Shown here in pieces: positions 45,999 through 54,843 of a stretch of DNA of 64,000 nucleotides; the first letter of the stretch is position 1, and each line of letters opens with the position of its first letter. The stretch spans positions 2,077,501-2,141,500 of the forward strand of contig NZ_FNTA01000004.1 in assembly GCF_900105055.1 (NCBI RefSeq). The letters are read 5' to 3'. The DNA is from Amycolatopsis lurida (GTDB lineage: Bacteria > Actinomycetota > Actinomycetes > Mycobacteriales > Pseudonocardiaceae). The position numbers and the translations under genes were made by a program. Under the pieces are notes generated by a model. The model was not told where the DNA came from, did not search any database, and saw only the letters and a list, made by a program, of their open reading frames with translations.

Positions 45999-46703
45999 AT
46001 GCCGAAACTGCTCGTGGTGGAAGACGACGACGCGATCGGCGGTGTCCTCGAATCGACCCTCCGCCTGCACGGCTACGAGGTTTCCTGGCAGCGCGACGGC
46101 CGCACCGCGCTCGCGGCCGCGGCGGACGGCGGCATCGACTTCGTCCTGCTCGATCTCGGCCTGCCGGATCTGGACGGGGTCGAGGTCTGCCGTCGGCTGC
46201 GGGCGGAGCTTCCCGGCGCCGTCCTGGTCATCCTGACCGCGCGGCAGGAGGAGATGGACGTCGTCGTCGGCCTGGAGGCCGGCGCCGACGACTACCTCAC
46301 CAAACCCATCCGGCTCGGCGAACTGCTCGCCAGGGTCCGGGCGCATCTGCGGCGGGGGACGGCTCCGCCGGAGAGCAGGCCCGCGATCGCCATCGGCCAT
46401 CTGCGGGTGGACACCGCCGGACGGCGGGTCAGCGTCGGCGGGCGGGAGATCTCGTTGCGGGCCAAGGAGTTCGACCTGCTCGCCCGGTTGGCCGAGCAGC
46501 CGGGTGTCGCGGTCAGCCGGGACACGCTGATGTCGGAGGTGTGGGACGCGCACTGGTACGGCTCGACGAAGACCCTCGACGTCCACATCGCCGCGCTGCG
46601 CCGGAAGCTGACCGAGTCGGCGCCCACCCCCGAGCAGGCGCCGAGGATTTCGACGCTGCGCGGCCACGGGTACCGGCTCGAGCAGCCCTTCGAGAGTCAG
46701 TAG
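45999..46703 (+). CDS. OmpR-family response regulator
   Basis: This 234-aa protein has a receiver domain (VEDDDAI, phospho-acceptor Asp in FVLLDLGLPD near 51, Lys in YLTKPIR) and a winged helix (ISLRAKEFDLLARLAEQ, KTLDVHIAALRRKL, STLRGHGYRLE). Its probable kinase is at 49088-50419, separated from it by three ABC genes on the other strand. Its 3' end overlaps the ABC permease gene by 7 bases. Confidence 0.93.
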   Translation: MPKLLVVEDDDAIGGVLESTLRLHGYEVSWQRDGRTALAAAADGGIDFVLLDLGLPDLDGVEVCRRLRAELPGAVLVILTARQEEMDVVVGLEAGADDYLTKPIRLGELLARVRAHLRRGTAPPESRPAIAIGHLRVDTAGRRVSVGGREISLRAKEFDLLARLAEQPGVAVSRDTLMSEVWDAHWYGSTKTLDVHIAALRRKLTESAPTPEQAPRISTLRGHGYRLEQPFESQ

Positions 46704-47812
46704 TCGCGCAGGTCGGAGACCTCGTCCCGGGCGGCCAGCTGCGCGATCCGCGCCGACGCCGCCACGCACGACACGATCACCACCGCCGCCAGCAACCCGA
46801 AGTACCCGTGCGGCGAAGGCACTCGCTCCATGCCGGTGAGGGCGACGAACAGCACCCCGAGCACGTGCCCCGCGATCAGGCCCCCGGCCCCGACGACCAG
46901 CGCGTCCCCCGCGATGAACGCCGCCACCTGGCGGCGTTTCCCGCCGAGCGTGCTCACGATCAGCAGGTCACGCCTGCGTTCGTTGAGCGCCGCCCCGAAC
47001 GAGGGCCCCGCCGCGGCGGCCGCGAGGATCAGCGACGCGATCAGATCCACCTTGGCCTCGCCGCAGCCGTCCTTGGTGAAGGCGGTCGAAATGGCATAGG
47101 CCACCGCCAGCGCGACCAGCACCACGGACCGCGCCAGAAGCGCGCTCCGCCACGAAATGGACAGCGCGAGCACCCCCGCCAGTCCGGAGACGAGCGGCCG
47201 GAGCAGGCCGCCGATCACCCGCTTTCCCTTCCGCAGCCCCAGCTCCACCAATCGCCACAGCAGCATCGTGCCGCCCGCCCAGCCGAACAACGGCCAGACG
47301 AAGGCGAGCGCGAGCAGGATGACGTCGAGGCCGTACGGCGCCCACCAAGGGGGACCTTCGTCGCTCGGGATGAAATACCACTCGCGCAGCACCGGGGGCA
47401 GGATGGCGAGTGCCGCGACGAGCGTCCCGGCGAGCAGCAAGAGAACGATTTCCCGGACGAGCGAGACTCCGGAGCCGGTCGAGAAGCCACAGGCCAGTGA
47501 CAGGGCGACCCCGGCCACGCCACCCGCCAGGCCCGCCGTACCGGCTTCGGCGGCGGCCAGGCCGAGTACCTGCCCGCCGGTGGCGCCGCGGGCCCGCAGC
47601 AGGTCCTGATCCGCCCGCAGCACCCGCGCCGAGGGGGTGGTCAGCAGCACCACGAGCACCATCGCGGGCACCCATCGCGGTGCCAGGCTTCCGGTCCAGT
47701 CGTGCACCGCGAGCAGGGTGGTCACGATCGCGACCCCGGCCGCGGGGACACCGAGCCTGGCGGGGCGCACGCGCGCGATCCCGCCGACCCACAACGCCAT
47801 CGCCGCGATCAC
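46697..47812 (-). CDS. ABC transporter permease (FtsX/MacB-like)
   Basis: This 371-aa permease has about eight TM segments, including VPAMVLVVLLTTPSARVL, GLAGGVAGVALSLACGF and AGDALVVGAGGLIAGHVLGV, and an FtsX-type end (YFGLLAAVVIVSCVAASARI). It is the last of a leftward operon after two ATPase genes, overlapping the previous one by ATGA. It lies between an opposed regulator and kinase, like actinomycete antibiotic-peptide resistance or cell-envelope stress loci. The substrate is unknown. Confidence 0.8.
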   Translation of the reverse strand: MIAAMALWVGGIARVRPARLGVPAAGVAIVTTLLAVHDWTGSLAPRWVPAMVLVVLLTTPSARVLRADQDLLRARGATGGQVLGLAAAEAGTAGLAGGVAGVALSLACGFSTGSGVSLVREIVLLLLAGTLVAALAILPPVLREWYFIPSDEGPPWWAPYGLDVILLALAFVWPLFGWAGGTMLLWRLVELGLRKGKRVIGGLLRPLVSGLAGVLALSISWRSALLARSVVLVALAVAYAISTAFTKDGCGEAKVDLIASLILAAAAAGPSFGAALNERRRDLLIVSTLGGKRRQVAAFIAGDALVVGAGGLIAGHVLGVLFVALTGMERVPSPHGYFGLLAAVVIVSCVAASARIAQLAARDEVSDLRDY

Positions 47813-48468
47813 CGGTCCCGCACCAGCTTCCCGTCGACCATCGCCCAGCGCTCGCCGAACAGCCCGGCCGGGGCCTCTTCGGCCGTGGCCACCAGCAGTC
47901 CGGCGCCCAGCTGGTCCGCGGCCCCCAGGAGCCTGCGGAGGAGCCGCTGCCCCTCACGCTGGTCGAGCCAGCCCGCCGGGTCGTCGGCGAGGATCAGTTT
48001 CGGCGCGGGCGCGAGCGCCCTGGCCAGGACGGCGAGCCGGATCTGCTCACCGGTCAGGTCACGGGGCGCCTTCTTGGCGAAACCGGCCAGGCCCACCAGC
48101 TCCAGCGCGCCGTCGACGGCGTCGCGGACCGCCGTGCCGGTCCGGCCGGCGAGCACCAGCGGCAGAGCGACGTTGAGCCGGACGTCGAGATCGCGCAGCA
48201 GCCCGCCGTCCTGCAGCATCAACCCGATCAGGTCGGGGCCCGGCGGCGACGGCTCGAAGGCAGGCCAGACGACGGTGCCCGCCGTCGGTTTCTTCATCCC
48301 GGCGAGCAGATGCAGCAGCGTCGTCTTCCCGGCACCGGCCCTGCCGGTCACCACCGCGCGGGTCTCCGCGCAGATCTCGCAGGTCACGCCGTGCACGGCG
48401 ACCACGGCGGTCAGCCCGGAACCATAGGTGTGCGCCAGCTCGTCGGCGCGGACCAGTGGTGCCGTCAC
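47809..48468 (-). CDS. ABC transporter ATPase, LolD/MacB-type, partly degenerate
   Basis: This 219-aa ATPase has an intact Walker A (GRAGAGKTT, Lys48) and a Q-loop (LMLQDGG). The signature is weakened to LTGEQIRLA, Walker B is LILADDPA with Asp for the catalytic Glu, and the H-loop His is replaced (LLVATAEEA). GTG at 48468 overlaps the stop of the ATPase-like gene upstream. It pairs with the permease at 46697-47812. Reduced or regulatory ATPase activity is inferred. Confidence 0.8.
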   Translation of the reverse strand: MTAPLVRADELAHTYGSGLTAVVAVHGVTCEICAETRAVVTGRAGAGKTTLLHLLAGMKKPTAGTVVWPAFEPSPPGPDLIGLMLQDGGLLRDLDVRLNVALPLVLAGRTGTAVRDAVDGALELVGLAGFAKKAPRDLTGEQIRLAVLARALAPAPKLILADDPAGWLDQREGQRLLRRLLGAADQLGAGLLVATAEEAPAGLFGERWAMVDGKLVRDR

Positions 48469-48977
48469 GCCACTCTCACGATCCGGTGCGCGGCGGCCGC
48501 GATCTCGGGGTCGCGGGTCGCCACGACCACGGCCGTCCCGCGAGCCGCGACGGCGCACAGCAGATCCATGAGTTCGAGTGCGGCGAGTCCGTCGAGTTCA
48601 CCGGCGGGTTCGTCGGCGAGGACCGTCTCGGGGGCTCCGGCCAGCACGACGGCGACTCCGGCGCGCGCGCTTTCCAGCGCCGACAGCGTGTCCGGATAGT
48701 CGTCACCGCGGCCGGCCAGCCCGACCAGTTCGAGCAGGTCGTCCGCGGCGCGGAGGGAGCGGCCGGCCAGCCGTCCCGCCAGCACGACGTTCCGCGCGAC
48801 GGTGAGGTGATCGAAGAGGTTTCCGCGTCTGAGCAGCACGCCGACACCGGGAGCGCCGGCGGAGGCCTCGCCGCTTCCGGCGGGCAGCACGGCCACACAC
48901 TCGCCCGGGACGGCGAACCGGACGAGGGGGACGGATCCGGGCCCCGGGCCTGCCATGACGGCGGCACGTCGGCGCAT
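48465..48977 (-). CDS. Degenerate short ABC ATPase-like protein
   Basis: This 170-aa protein is a short ABC ATPase relative. The Walker A region reads LPAGSGEASAG, with Glu37 where the nucleotide-binding Lys should be. There is no LSGGQ (LSALESARAGVAVVLAG), and the H-loop His is Arg (VVVATRDPEI). Walker B is kept (ETVLADEPAGELD), as is the TVARNVVLAGRLAG block. It is about 50 residues shorter than usual. It probably forms a heterodimer with the next ATPase as its silent half. ATG at 48977 or 48956 may start it. Confidence 0.72.
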   Translation of the reverse strand: MRRRAAVMAGPGPGSVPLVRFAVPGECVAVLPAGSGEASAGAPGVGVLLRRGNLFDHLTVARNVVLAGRLAGRSLRAADDLLELVGLAGRGDDYPDTLSALESARAGVAVVLAGAPETVLADEPAGELDGLAALELMDLLCAVAARGTAVVVATRDPEIAAAAHRIVRVA

Positions 48978-49087
48978 GGCCCCAAGGTAAGGCGAACGGG
49001 GTCAACATCGCCTTGATCTCAGGTCAACGGACGGCAAAATATCGCGTCGGGTGGGTGATCCTCGCGCTCGTCGGCCACACTCTGTCC

Positions 49088-50419
49088 GTGCGCCGCCGGA
49101 TCGTCACTCTCACCGTGCTGGCCGCGGTGCTGGCGATCACCCTGTTCGGGGCGCCGCTGGCCGTCGCGGTCGCGAGGTTCCACGAGGGCAACTCGACCCA
49201 CGACCTCGAACGGGTCGCCGACACCGTCGTGCTCGACGTGACCGGCGATCTCGCCAACGGCCGGGTCCCGGAGCTCCGGCCGATCAAACCGGACAAGGAC
49301 CGCATCCGCGGGATCAGGGTCGCGGTCTACACCCCGACCGGCAGGCTCCTGGCAGGCAACGGCCCGCCCAGTGAAGACCGCTACGTCCGCGAAGCGCACT
49401 ACACCGACATGGCGACCGGGACCCGCGACGACGAGGTCGTCCTGGCCGTCCCCGTGCTCAGCGGGCAGTCGCTGGTCGGCGTGGTCCGCGCCGCCCACCC
49501 CCGGTCCGAACTGGACGCCCAGATCCGGCTGACCTGGATCAAGATGATCGTCCTCGCCGGGCTCGCGATCGGGGCCAGCTGGCTGATCGGGCGCCGGATC
49601 GCGACCCGGCTGGCGCGGCCGCTGGAGGATCTGGCCGCCACCGCCGAACGCCTCGGCGAGGGTGACTTCACCGTGCGCGCCCGCCGGACGGGTGTCCGCG
49701 AGATCGATCAGGTCGCCGAAGCGCTGGACGTCACGTCCGAGCGGATCGGCGAGACGCTGGAACGCGAGCGGACCTTCTCCTCCGACGCCTCCCACCAGCT
49801 GCGGACGCCGCTGACCGGCCTGCGCCTGCAACTCGAGGCGGCGCTGGAGAGCCCCGATCGCGACCCCTACGCGACGATCCGCGACGGCATCGCGTCGGCC
49901 GACCGCCTGGAACGCACCATCGACGACCTGCTGGCGCTGGCCAAGCAGACCAGGGCCCCCCGAGCGCTGCTCGACCTGGGCAAACTCTTCGAAGAGGTCC
50001 GGCAGACCTGGCACGGACTGCTCGCCGGGCGTGGCCGGGCGCTGCGGATCAGCGGACGCGATGCCCTCCCCGCGCGGGCGGCGGACGCGGCGGTGCGGCA
50101 GGTGCTCGCCGTACTGCTGGACAACGCGGCGACCCACGGACGCGGCACGGTCTCCGTCCTCGCACGCGACGCCGGGGACGCGCTCGCCATCGACGTGAGC
50201 GACGAGGGCACCATCCCGGACGGTCGCGATCCGTTCGCGACCGCCGACCGGACCGAGGACCACGAAGGCAACGGGATCGGGTTGCGGCTGGCGCGGAGCC
50301 TTGCCGAGGCGGAGGGCGGACGGCTGCGGCTGACCAGTCCGTCGCCGACGACGTTCACGCTGCTTCTGCCAGCCGAACGTCCCACGCCGAAAAAAGAAGG
50401 CCCGGGCCTGGCGAGCTAG
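49088..50419 (+). CDS. Two-component sensor histidine kinase
   Basis: This 443-aa kinase has a TM near residues 7-27, a short extracytoplasmic domain (residues about 28-145), a second TM (MIVLAGLAIGASWLIG), HAMP (about 170-220), HisKA with phospho-acceptor His in SSDASHQLRTPLTGL, and HATPase_c with N box VLLDNAATHG and G2 box GNGIGLRLA. GTG at 49088 is the start consistent with a normal N-terminus. It is divergent from the ABC operon and probably serves the regulator at 45999. Confidence 0.92.
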   Translation: MRRRIVTLTVLAAVLAITLFGAPLAVAVARFHEGNSTHDLERVADTVVLDVTGDLANGRVPELRPIKPDKDRIRGIRVAVYTPTGRLLAGNGPPSEDRYVREAHYTDMATGTRDDEVVLAVPVLSGQSLVGVVRAAHPRSELDAQIRLTWIKMIVLAGLAIGASWLIGRRIATRLARPLEDLAATAERLGEGDFTVRARRTGVREIDQVAEALDVTSERIGETLERERTFSSDASHQLRTPLTGLRLQLEAALESPDRDPYATIRDGIASADRLERTIDDLLALAKQTRAPRALLDLGKLFEEVRQTWHGLLAGRGRALRISGRDALPARAADAAVRQVLAVLLDNAATHGRGTVSVLARDAGDALAIDVSDEGTIPDGRDPFATADRTEDHEGNGIGLRLARSLAEAEGGRLRLTSPSPTTFTLLLPAERPTPKKEGPGLAS

Positions 50420-50444
50420 GGGGGGTTACTCGCCAGGCCGGGCC
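50399..50444. terminator. Terminator hairpin after sensor kinase
   Basis: Arms 50399-50415 and 50429-50444 pair with one bulged G. The left arm covers the last codons of the kinase gene. Confidence 0.7.
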
Positions 50445-50542
50445 GGTAGGAGGCAAACGCGCCCCGACAGCGCGCACGGCATGCCACCTGAATGAAGACG
50501 GTAAAGACCAGCGGGCCAACAGACGGTACACGCCGGATTAAC

Positions 50543-50565
50543 TGACACTTTGCTTTTACATGTCA
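50543..50565. promoter_or_regulatory. TGACA-N13-TGTCA interrupted palindrome
   Basis: It lies in an unusually AT-rich spot 56 bases before the TetR gene at 50621. Candidate autoregulatory operator; weak. Confidence 0.3.
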
Positions 50566-50620
50566 CACCGATTCGGCCGCTGTCCGGCCCCGCTGAATCG
50601 ATCGTGGGAAGATTGACCGC

Positions 50621-51253
50621 ATGACCACCGAGCCGGCGCCGAGATGGCGGAGACTGGAACCGGACGAACGCAAAGAGCAGATCTTCGCCTGCGCGGCCCG
50701 CCTTTTCGCCGACCGCCCGTACTCGGAAGTGTCCACTTCGGACATCGCGGCGGAGGCAGGCGTCGCCAGGGGTCTGATCAACCACTACTTCGGCACCAAA
50801 CGCGAGCTCTACCTGGAGATCATCCGGCGCGCGCTGACCGTGCCGCGGCTCGCCGTCGAGATCCTGCCGGACGGGCCGCTCGAACTGCGTGCCGACGTCG
50901 CCATCGACTGGTTCCTGGACATGGTCACCAGCCAGGGAAAGATGTGGCTGGCCGCGATCGCGCCGGAAGGCATCGGCCGCGACCTCGAAGTCGAACGGAT
51001 CCTGGAGGAGGCCGATCGCGAATCGGCGGACCGGGTGCTCGAAGCGGTCGGGCTCTCCCGTGAGAGCGAACACGGGCAGGAGCTGAACGCGCTGGTCCGC
51101 GCGTTCGGCGGGATGGTCAAGGCGGCGGGCCGCGAATGGCTCGTACGCGGCTCGCTCGATCGCGCTCAGGTGCACACGTTGCTCAGCAAGTCGCTGGTCA
51201 CACTGGTCGGCGAGGTCTTTCCCGAGATCCAGCGGGCAGCCCCGCGCACCTAG
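50621..51253 (+). CDS. TetR-family transcriptional regulator
   Basis: This 210-aa regulator has the TetR helix-turn-helix in RKEQIFACAARLFADRPYSE, then VSTSDIAAEAGVARGLINHY and FGTKRELYLEII (residues 17-70), and a helical ligand domain. The conserved YFGTKREL block identifies the family. It stands alone between terminators, so its targets cannot be read. Confidence 0.95.
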   Translation: MTTEPAPRWRRLEPDERKEQIFACAARLFADRPYSEVSTSDIAAEAGVARGLINHYFGTKRELYLEIIRRALTVPRLAVEILPDGPLELRADVAIDWFLDMVTSQGKMWLAAIAPEGIGRDLEVERILEEADRESADRVLEAVGLSRESEHGQELNALVRAFGGMVKAAGREWLVRGSLDRAQVHTLLSKSLVTLVGEVFPEIQRAAPRT

Positions 51254-51254
51254 A

Positions 51255-51298
51255 GAAGCCCCCGGCACCTCGAGGGGGAGGTGGGTGCCAGGGGCTTC
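51255..51298. terminator. 15-bp stem hairpin between convergent TetR genes
   Basis: Arms 51255-51269 and 51284-51298 pair with one G-U position, between two convergent genes. Confidence 0.7.
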
Positions 51299-51347
51299 GG
51301 GACCGGTGACGAGCACCGGTATTCCTCCACACTACGCCGATTCCCTG

Positions 51348-52085
51348 TCACGGCTCTGTCAAACTTCCCAAAGCGTTCAACTGGGTGAGCCTGAGTTCCA
51401 GCCCGTCGAGGCAGCGCTGCACGGCATAAGCGTAGAGACGCTCGTAGTAGCCGGCCGCGAGATCGGGGTCCGCGACCAGCGCCGAAACCGACTCGCCCAG
51501 CGCCGCCATCCCCGGCAAGTCCGCGCGTGTGCGGTACGCGGCGTAGCCCTCGCTGCGGTCGAGCTGGAGCGCCATCGCGCTCTCGCGGTCGTCCTCCATC
51601 GCGACGAACTGGCAGGCGGTGGCGAGCAGCAGGTTGTAGGCGAACGGCGACTCGGTACCGAAGCCCGCCGCGAGCAGGCGGCCGATGCCGGCGTTCATGG
51701 TCGGCACGGCGGCGGCGACCGACGACCCGAACAGGGCCAGCCGCCGCGCCGAGCCGGGATAGCGGCGCAGCACTTTCCGCACGGTCGGCAGGAACTCGTC
51801 GAACCACTCCCGCCACGGCAGGGTTTCGTCGGGCAGGGTCAGCTCGCCGACCACCCGGTCCAGCACCGCGACGACGACGGTGTCCCGGTCGCCCACGTGG
51901 TGGTAAACGACCGCGGGGTAGGCGTCGACGGCCGCCGCGAGCTGCCGCAGCGTCCAGTTCTCCAGGCCCGACTCCGCCGACAGCTCCAGCGCGGCGTCGA
52001 CGATCCGGTCCCTGGTGACGGCCGGCCGTCCGGAAGCCGCGCGGGACCTGGGGCGGGGGCCCGCGTCTTCGGGGAAAGTCGGCAT
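51348..52085 (-). CDS. TetR-family regulator with TetR_C-type ligand domain
   Basis: This 245-aa regulator has a helix-turn-helix in VTRDRIVDAALELSAESGLE, then WTLRQLAAAVDAYPAVVYHH and VGDRDTVV (residues 23-72), and a C-terminal helical domain with the conserved YERLYAYAVQRCLDGLE. ATG at 52085 is chosen because the frame beyond it is antisense to the hydrolase start. It is divergent from an alpha/beta hydrolase 61 bases off, its likely target. Confidence 0.92.
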   Translation of the reverse strand: MPTFPEDAGPRPRSRAASGRPAVTRDRIVDAALELSAESGLENWTLRQLAAAVDAYPAVVYHHVGDRDTVVVAVLDRVVGELTLPDETLPWREWFDEFLPTVRKVLRRYPGSARRLALFGSSVAAAVPTMNAGIGRLLAAGFGTESPFAYNLLLATACQFVAMEDDRESAMALQLDRSEGYAAYRTRADLPGMAALGESVSALVADPDLAAGYYERLYAYAVQRCLDGLELRLTQLNALGSLTEP

Positions 52086-52146
52086 GCGGGCTACCGTATC
52101 CGCCTTCGGCTGGTCGGACGGCGGGGGCTTCCGGCAGGATCGTGCC

Positions 52147-53016
52147 ATGCCCCGCGCGCGTGTGAACGGCCTCGAACTCGAGTACGACACCTTCGGCTCC
52201 CCCGCGGATCCGCCGCTGGTACTGGTGATGGGCCTCGGCGCCCAGATGGTGACGTGGGAGGTCGGCTTCTGCGAGCTGCTCGCCGGCGGCGGGTTCCACG
52301 TCGTCCGGTTCGACAACCGCGACGTCGGTCTGTCGTCCTATTTGGACGATCTTCCCGCGCCGGATCTGGCCGCGCTCGCCGCGGGTGATCCGGCCACCGC
52401 GCCGTACCTGCTGTCCGATCTCGCCGCCGACGTCACCGGGCTGTTCGACGCGCTCGGGTTCGGCCGCGCGCACGTCGTCGGCGCGTCGATGGGCGGGATG
52501 ATCGTGCAGCAGCTCGCGATCGACTCGCCGGAGCGGCTGCTCAGCCTGACGTCGATCATGTCCACCACCGGGGATCCCTCGGTCGGGCACGCCGAGCCCG
52601 CCGCGCTCGCCGGGCTGACGCGGCCACCGGCCGCCACCCGGGAGCAGGCGATCGAAGACGGTGTCGCATGGTTCAAGCTCGTCGGTTCGCCCGGTCACCC
52701 GTCCGACGAGGAATTCCTGCGGATGAAGGCCACCCGGAACCACGACCGCGCGAATCACCCCGCGGGAGCGTTGCGGCAGGCCGCCGCCATCGTCGCTTCG
52801 GGTGACCGCACGGCGAAACTGCGCAAGGTGCGGGTCCCGGCGCTCGTCATCCACGGCGAAAGCGATCCGCTGATCAACGTCAGCGGCGGGAAGGCGACCG
52901 CGGAAGCGATCCCGGACGCCGAACTGCTGTTGTTCCCCGGGATGGGGCACGAACTGCCGCGGCAGCTGTGGCCCGCGATCGCCGGCGCGATCGTCGCGCA
53001 CGCGCGGAAGGCCTGA
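52147..53016 (+). CDS. Alpha/beta hydrolase
   Basis: This 289-aa hydrolase shows the oxyanion region VMGLGAQMVTW, FDNRDVGLSSY, the nucleophile elbow GASMGG (Ser near 112), the acid Asp in HGESDPLINV and the catalytic His in GMGHELP. This subgroup includes the aclacinomycin methylesterase RdmC type. It is divergent from and probably repressed by the TetR protein. The substrate is unknown. Confidence 0.92.
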   Translation: MPRARVNGLELEYDTFGSPADPPLVLVMGLGAQMVTWEVGFCELLAGGGFHVVRFDNRDVGLSSYLDDLPAPDLAALAAGDPATAPYLLSDLAADVTGLFDALGFGRAHVVGASMGGMIVQQLAIDSPERLLSLTSIMSTTGDPSVGHAEPAALAGLTRPPAATREQAIEDGVAWFKLVGSPGHPSDEEFLRMKATRNHDRANHPAGALRQAAAIVASGDRTAKLRKVRVPALVIHGESDPLINVSGGKATAEAIPDAELLLFPGMGHELPRQLWPAIAGAIVAHARKA

Positions 53017-53169
53017 AGGGGCAAATCCCGGCGGAGGCGCAGGGAAGCCATTCACGTCCGGTGACGCGGTGTTCCCTGGAGGGAAGCGAGTGCTTCGGCT
53101 CCTCGGTTCGGCGCGAACGCGACCGCGATCGGCTCACTCGCCGGAGCCGTACGGCGTTCCGTGGAAACC

Positions 53170-53218
53170 GCCGCGTCCGAGTCGCCCCACCCCCTGGAAG
53201 GAGCGACTCGGACGCGGC
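53170..53218. terminator. 16-bp stem hairpin between convergent genes
   Basis: Arms 53170-53185 and 53203-53218 are exact reverse complements with a 17-base loop. Nothing else is recognised in the gap 53017-53270. Confidence 0.7.
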
Positions 53219-53270
53219 TTTCCGGCCCTGCGCCTGCCCACACCCCTCCGGTGGGCGGGCACGAAGGGGA

Positions 53271-54746
53271 TCATCGGCTACGGGAAGGTTCCAGCTGGTC
53301 CGCCCGGACCCAGGTCGCGTGAAAACCGAGCGGGACACGCTGGGGCAACAGAACCCTGGCCACGGGTCCGGCAGCGAGATCGGCGGCGTCGAAAACGTCC
53401 AGCTCCGAGCGCCCCTCACGCTCGTCCTGGACGAAGGTCACCAGATAGCCGTCGTCGGAATCGGCGGCCGCGCCGTCGCGGGGTGCGAACGGCGCCTCAC
53501 TGCCCCACCGGCCCGGGCCGAAACGGTGTTCGGTCTTGGTGCCGGCACGATTGTCGTAGCACACCAGGCCGTCGAACTTGAGCGTCGCGTCCGGCGAGAT
53601 GTGCACCGCGTAGGAGAAGCGATTCCGGCCGCCGGCCACCCTCGAGTCGACGGACGGAAATTCGGTGTTGTCATCGTCGAGCTGGTTCTCCAGGCACTGC
53701 CCGGTCCGCAGGTTGAACCGGTAGCGGTGAAGCGAAGCGTCCAGCCGCAGGTACGACAGCATCTTGGCGAGCGGGGTGAGCGCGTCGGCACGCGGTCGCG
53801 GCCGCTGCACGCGGCAGACGTCGAGGACGACTTCCTCGCCCTGCTCCCAGGAATTGACGACGTGATAGATGTAGCAGGGGCTGGCTTCGAACCAGCGAAT
53901 CTGACTACCGTTACCGTAGCGAGGCAGCACCCCGAACCGGCTGGGCAGTGAGCGGTCGAAGAACAACTTGTGCCGCCCGTTCCGCGCCGCCTCCATGTCC
54001 TGGACCAGCGGCAGATCCATCAGTACGGCGTGGTTCTCGGTGATCGCCATGTCGTGCGGCAGGCGCGGACCGAGGAGTTCGATCTCGGTCGTGCTCGCGA
54101 CCTTGCCGTCCGCACTGATCACGCCGTAACGCAGGTACGGCGGTCGCGGCCCGTAGTCGAACCAGAACAGCTCACCGGTGCGCTCGTCGACCTTCGGATG
54201 GGCCATCATGTCGCCCACCAGCGTGCCGAGGAAGTCCTCCGCGCCCAGTGTCTTCAGCGACAGCGGGTCGACCGCGTACGGCGTGCCGCACAGGTACCAG
54301 GTGGAGAGCACCTTGCCGCGATGGAAGATCAGGTCGGTGTTGGCGCTGTCCTTGACGTTCACGCCATGCGTGTTGCCGAACGGGTTGCCTTCGGGCGACT
54401 CCATGACGCCCTTCCAGAGCGCCTTGCCCGCCGCGGATTCGGCCTCGAAGGCCTTGGTGCGGATCCAGCGGTTGCGGTAGCGGGCCTTGCCGTTCTCCAG
54501 GTGGACGGCGTGGATCATGCCGTCGCCGTCGAACCAGTGGTAGCGCCCTTCCGGCGCGAATCGCGGGTTCGGCCCGTTGCGCAGGTACACGCCGTTCAGA
54601 TCCGCGGGGATCTCGCCGACCACCTCGAGATCGCTCGCGTCGATCTCTTCCCCCACCGGGGCGTAGACGCCCATCAGGTACGGGTTGACCTCGGATTCGC
54701 CGGTGGCGGCCGCCACCAGCACCGGGTGCTCGGAGGTACTGGCCAT
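53271..54746 (-). CDS. Carotenoid cleavage oxygenase (RPE65 family)
   Basis: This 491-aa enzyme matches the carotenoid/lignostilbene oxygenase family. The four iron-binding His lie in NTHGVNV or AHPKVD, ENHAVLMD, HVVNSWEQG and the C-terminal GFHATWV; FDGDGMIHAV and YLRNGPNPRF are typical family blocks. It would cleave a carotenoid, apocarotenoid or stilbene double bond with O2. It is divergent from a tandem HxlR regulator, with direct repeats in between, so its expression is probably controlled by it. No carotenoid synthesis genes lie in the window. Confidence 0.93.
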   Translation of the reverse strand: MASTSEHPVLVAAATGESEVNPYLMGVYAPVGEEIDASDLEVVGEIPADLNGVYLRNGPNPRFAPEGRYHWFDGDGMIHAVHLENGKARYRNRWIRTKAFEAESAAGKALWKGVMESPEGNPFGNTHGVNVKDSANTDLIFHRGKVLSTWYLCGTPYAVDPLSLKTLGAEDFLGTLVGDMMAHPKVDERTGELFWFDYGPRPPYLRYGVISADGKVASTTEIELLGPRLPHDMAITENHAVLMDLPLVQDMEAARNGRHKLFFDRSLPSRFGVLPRYGNGSQIRWFEASPCYIYHVVNSWEQGEEVVLDVCRVQRPRPRADALTPLAKMLSYLRLDASLHRYRFNLRTGQCLENQLDDDNTEFPSVDSRVAGGRNRFSYAVHISPDATLKFDGLVCYDNRAGTKTEHRFGPGRWGSEAPFAPRDGAAADSDDGYLVTFVQDEREGRSELDVFDAADLAAGPVARVLLPQRVPLGFHATWVRADQLEPSRSR

Positions 54747-54762
54747 GCCGAGACACTACGAT

Positions 54763-54804
54763 TGCTGTAGTCAGGTGTCAATAGACTTCTACTGCTGTAG
54801 TCAG
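54763..54804. promoter_or_regulatory. Two direct repeats, candidate tandem-HxlR operator
   Basis: TGCTGTAGTCAG occurs exactly at 54763-54774 and 54793-54804, start to start 30 bases, between the oxygenase and regulator genes. Flanking CTAC/GTAG bases give partial dyad symmetry. Confidence 0.65.
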
Positions 54805-54843
54805 TAGTACGCTGACAGCGATCCCACCCTCGGAAGGAACCAC

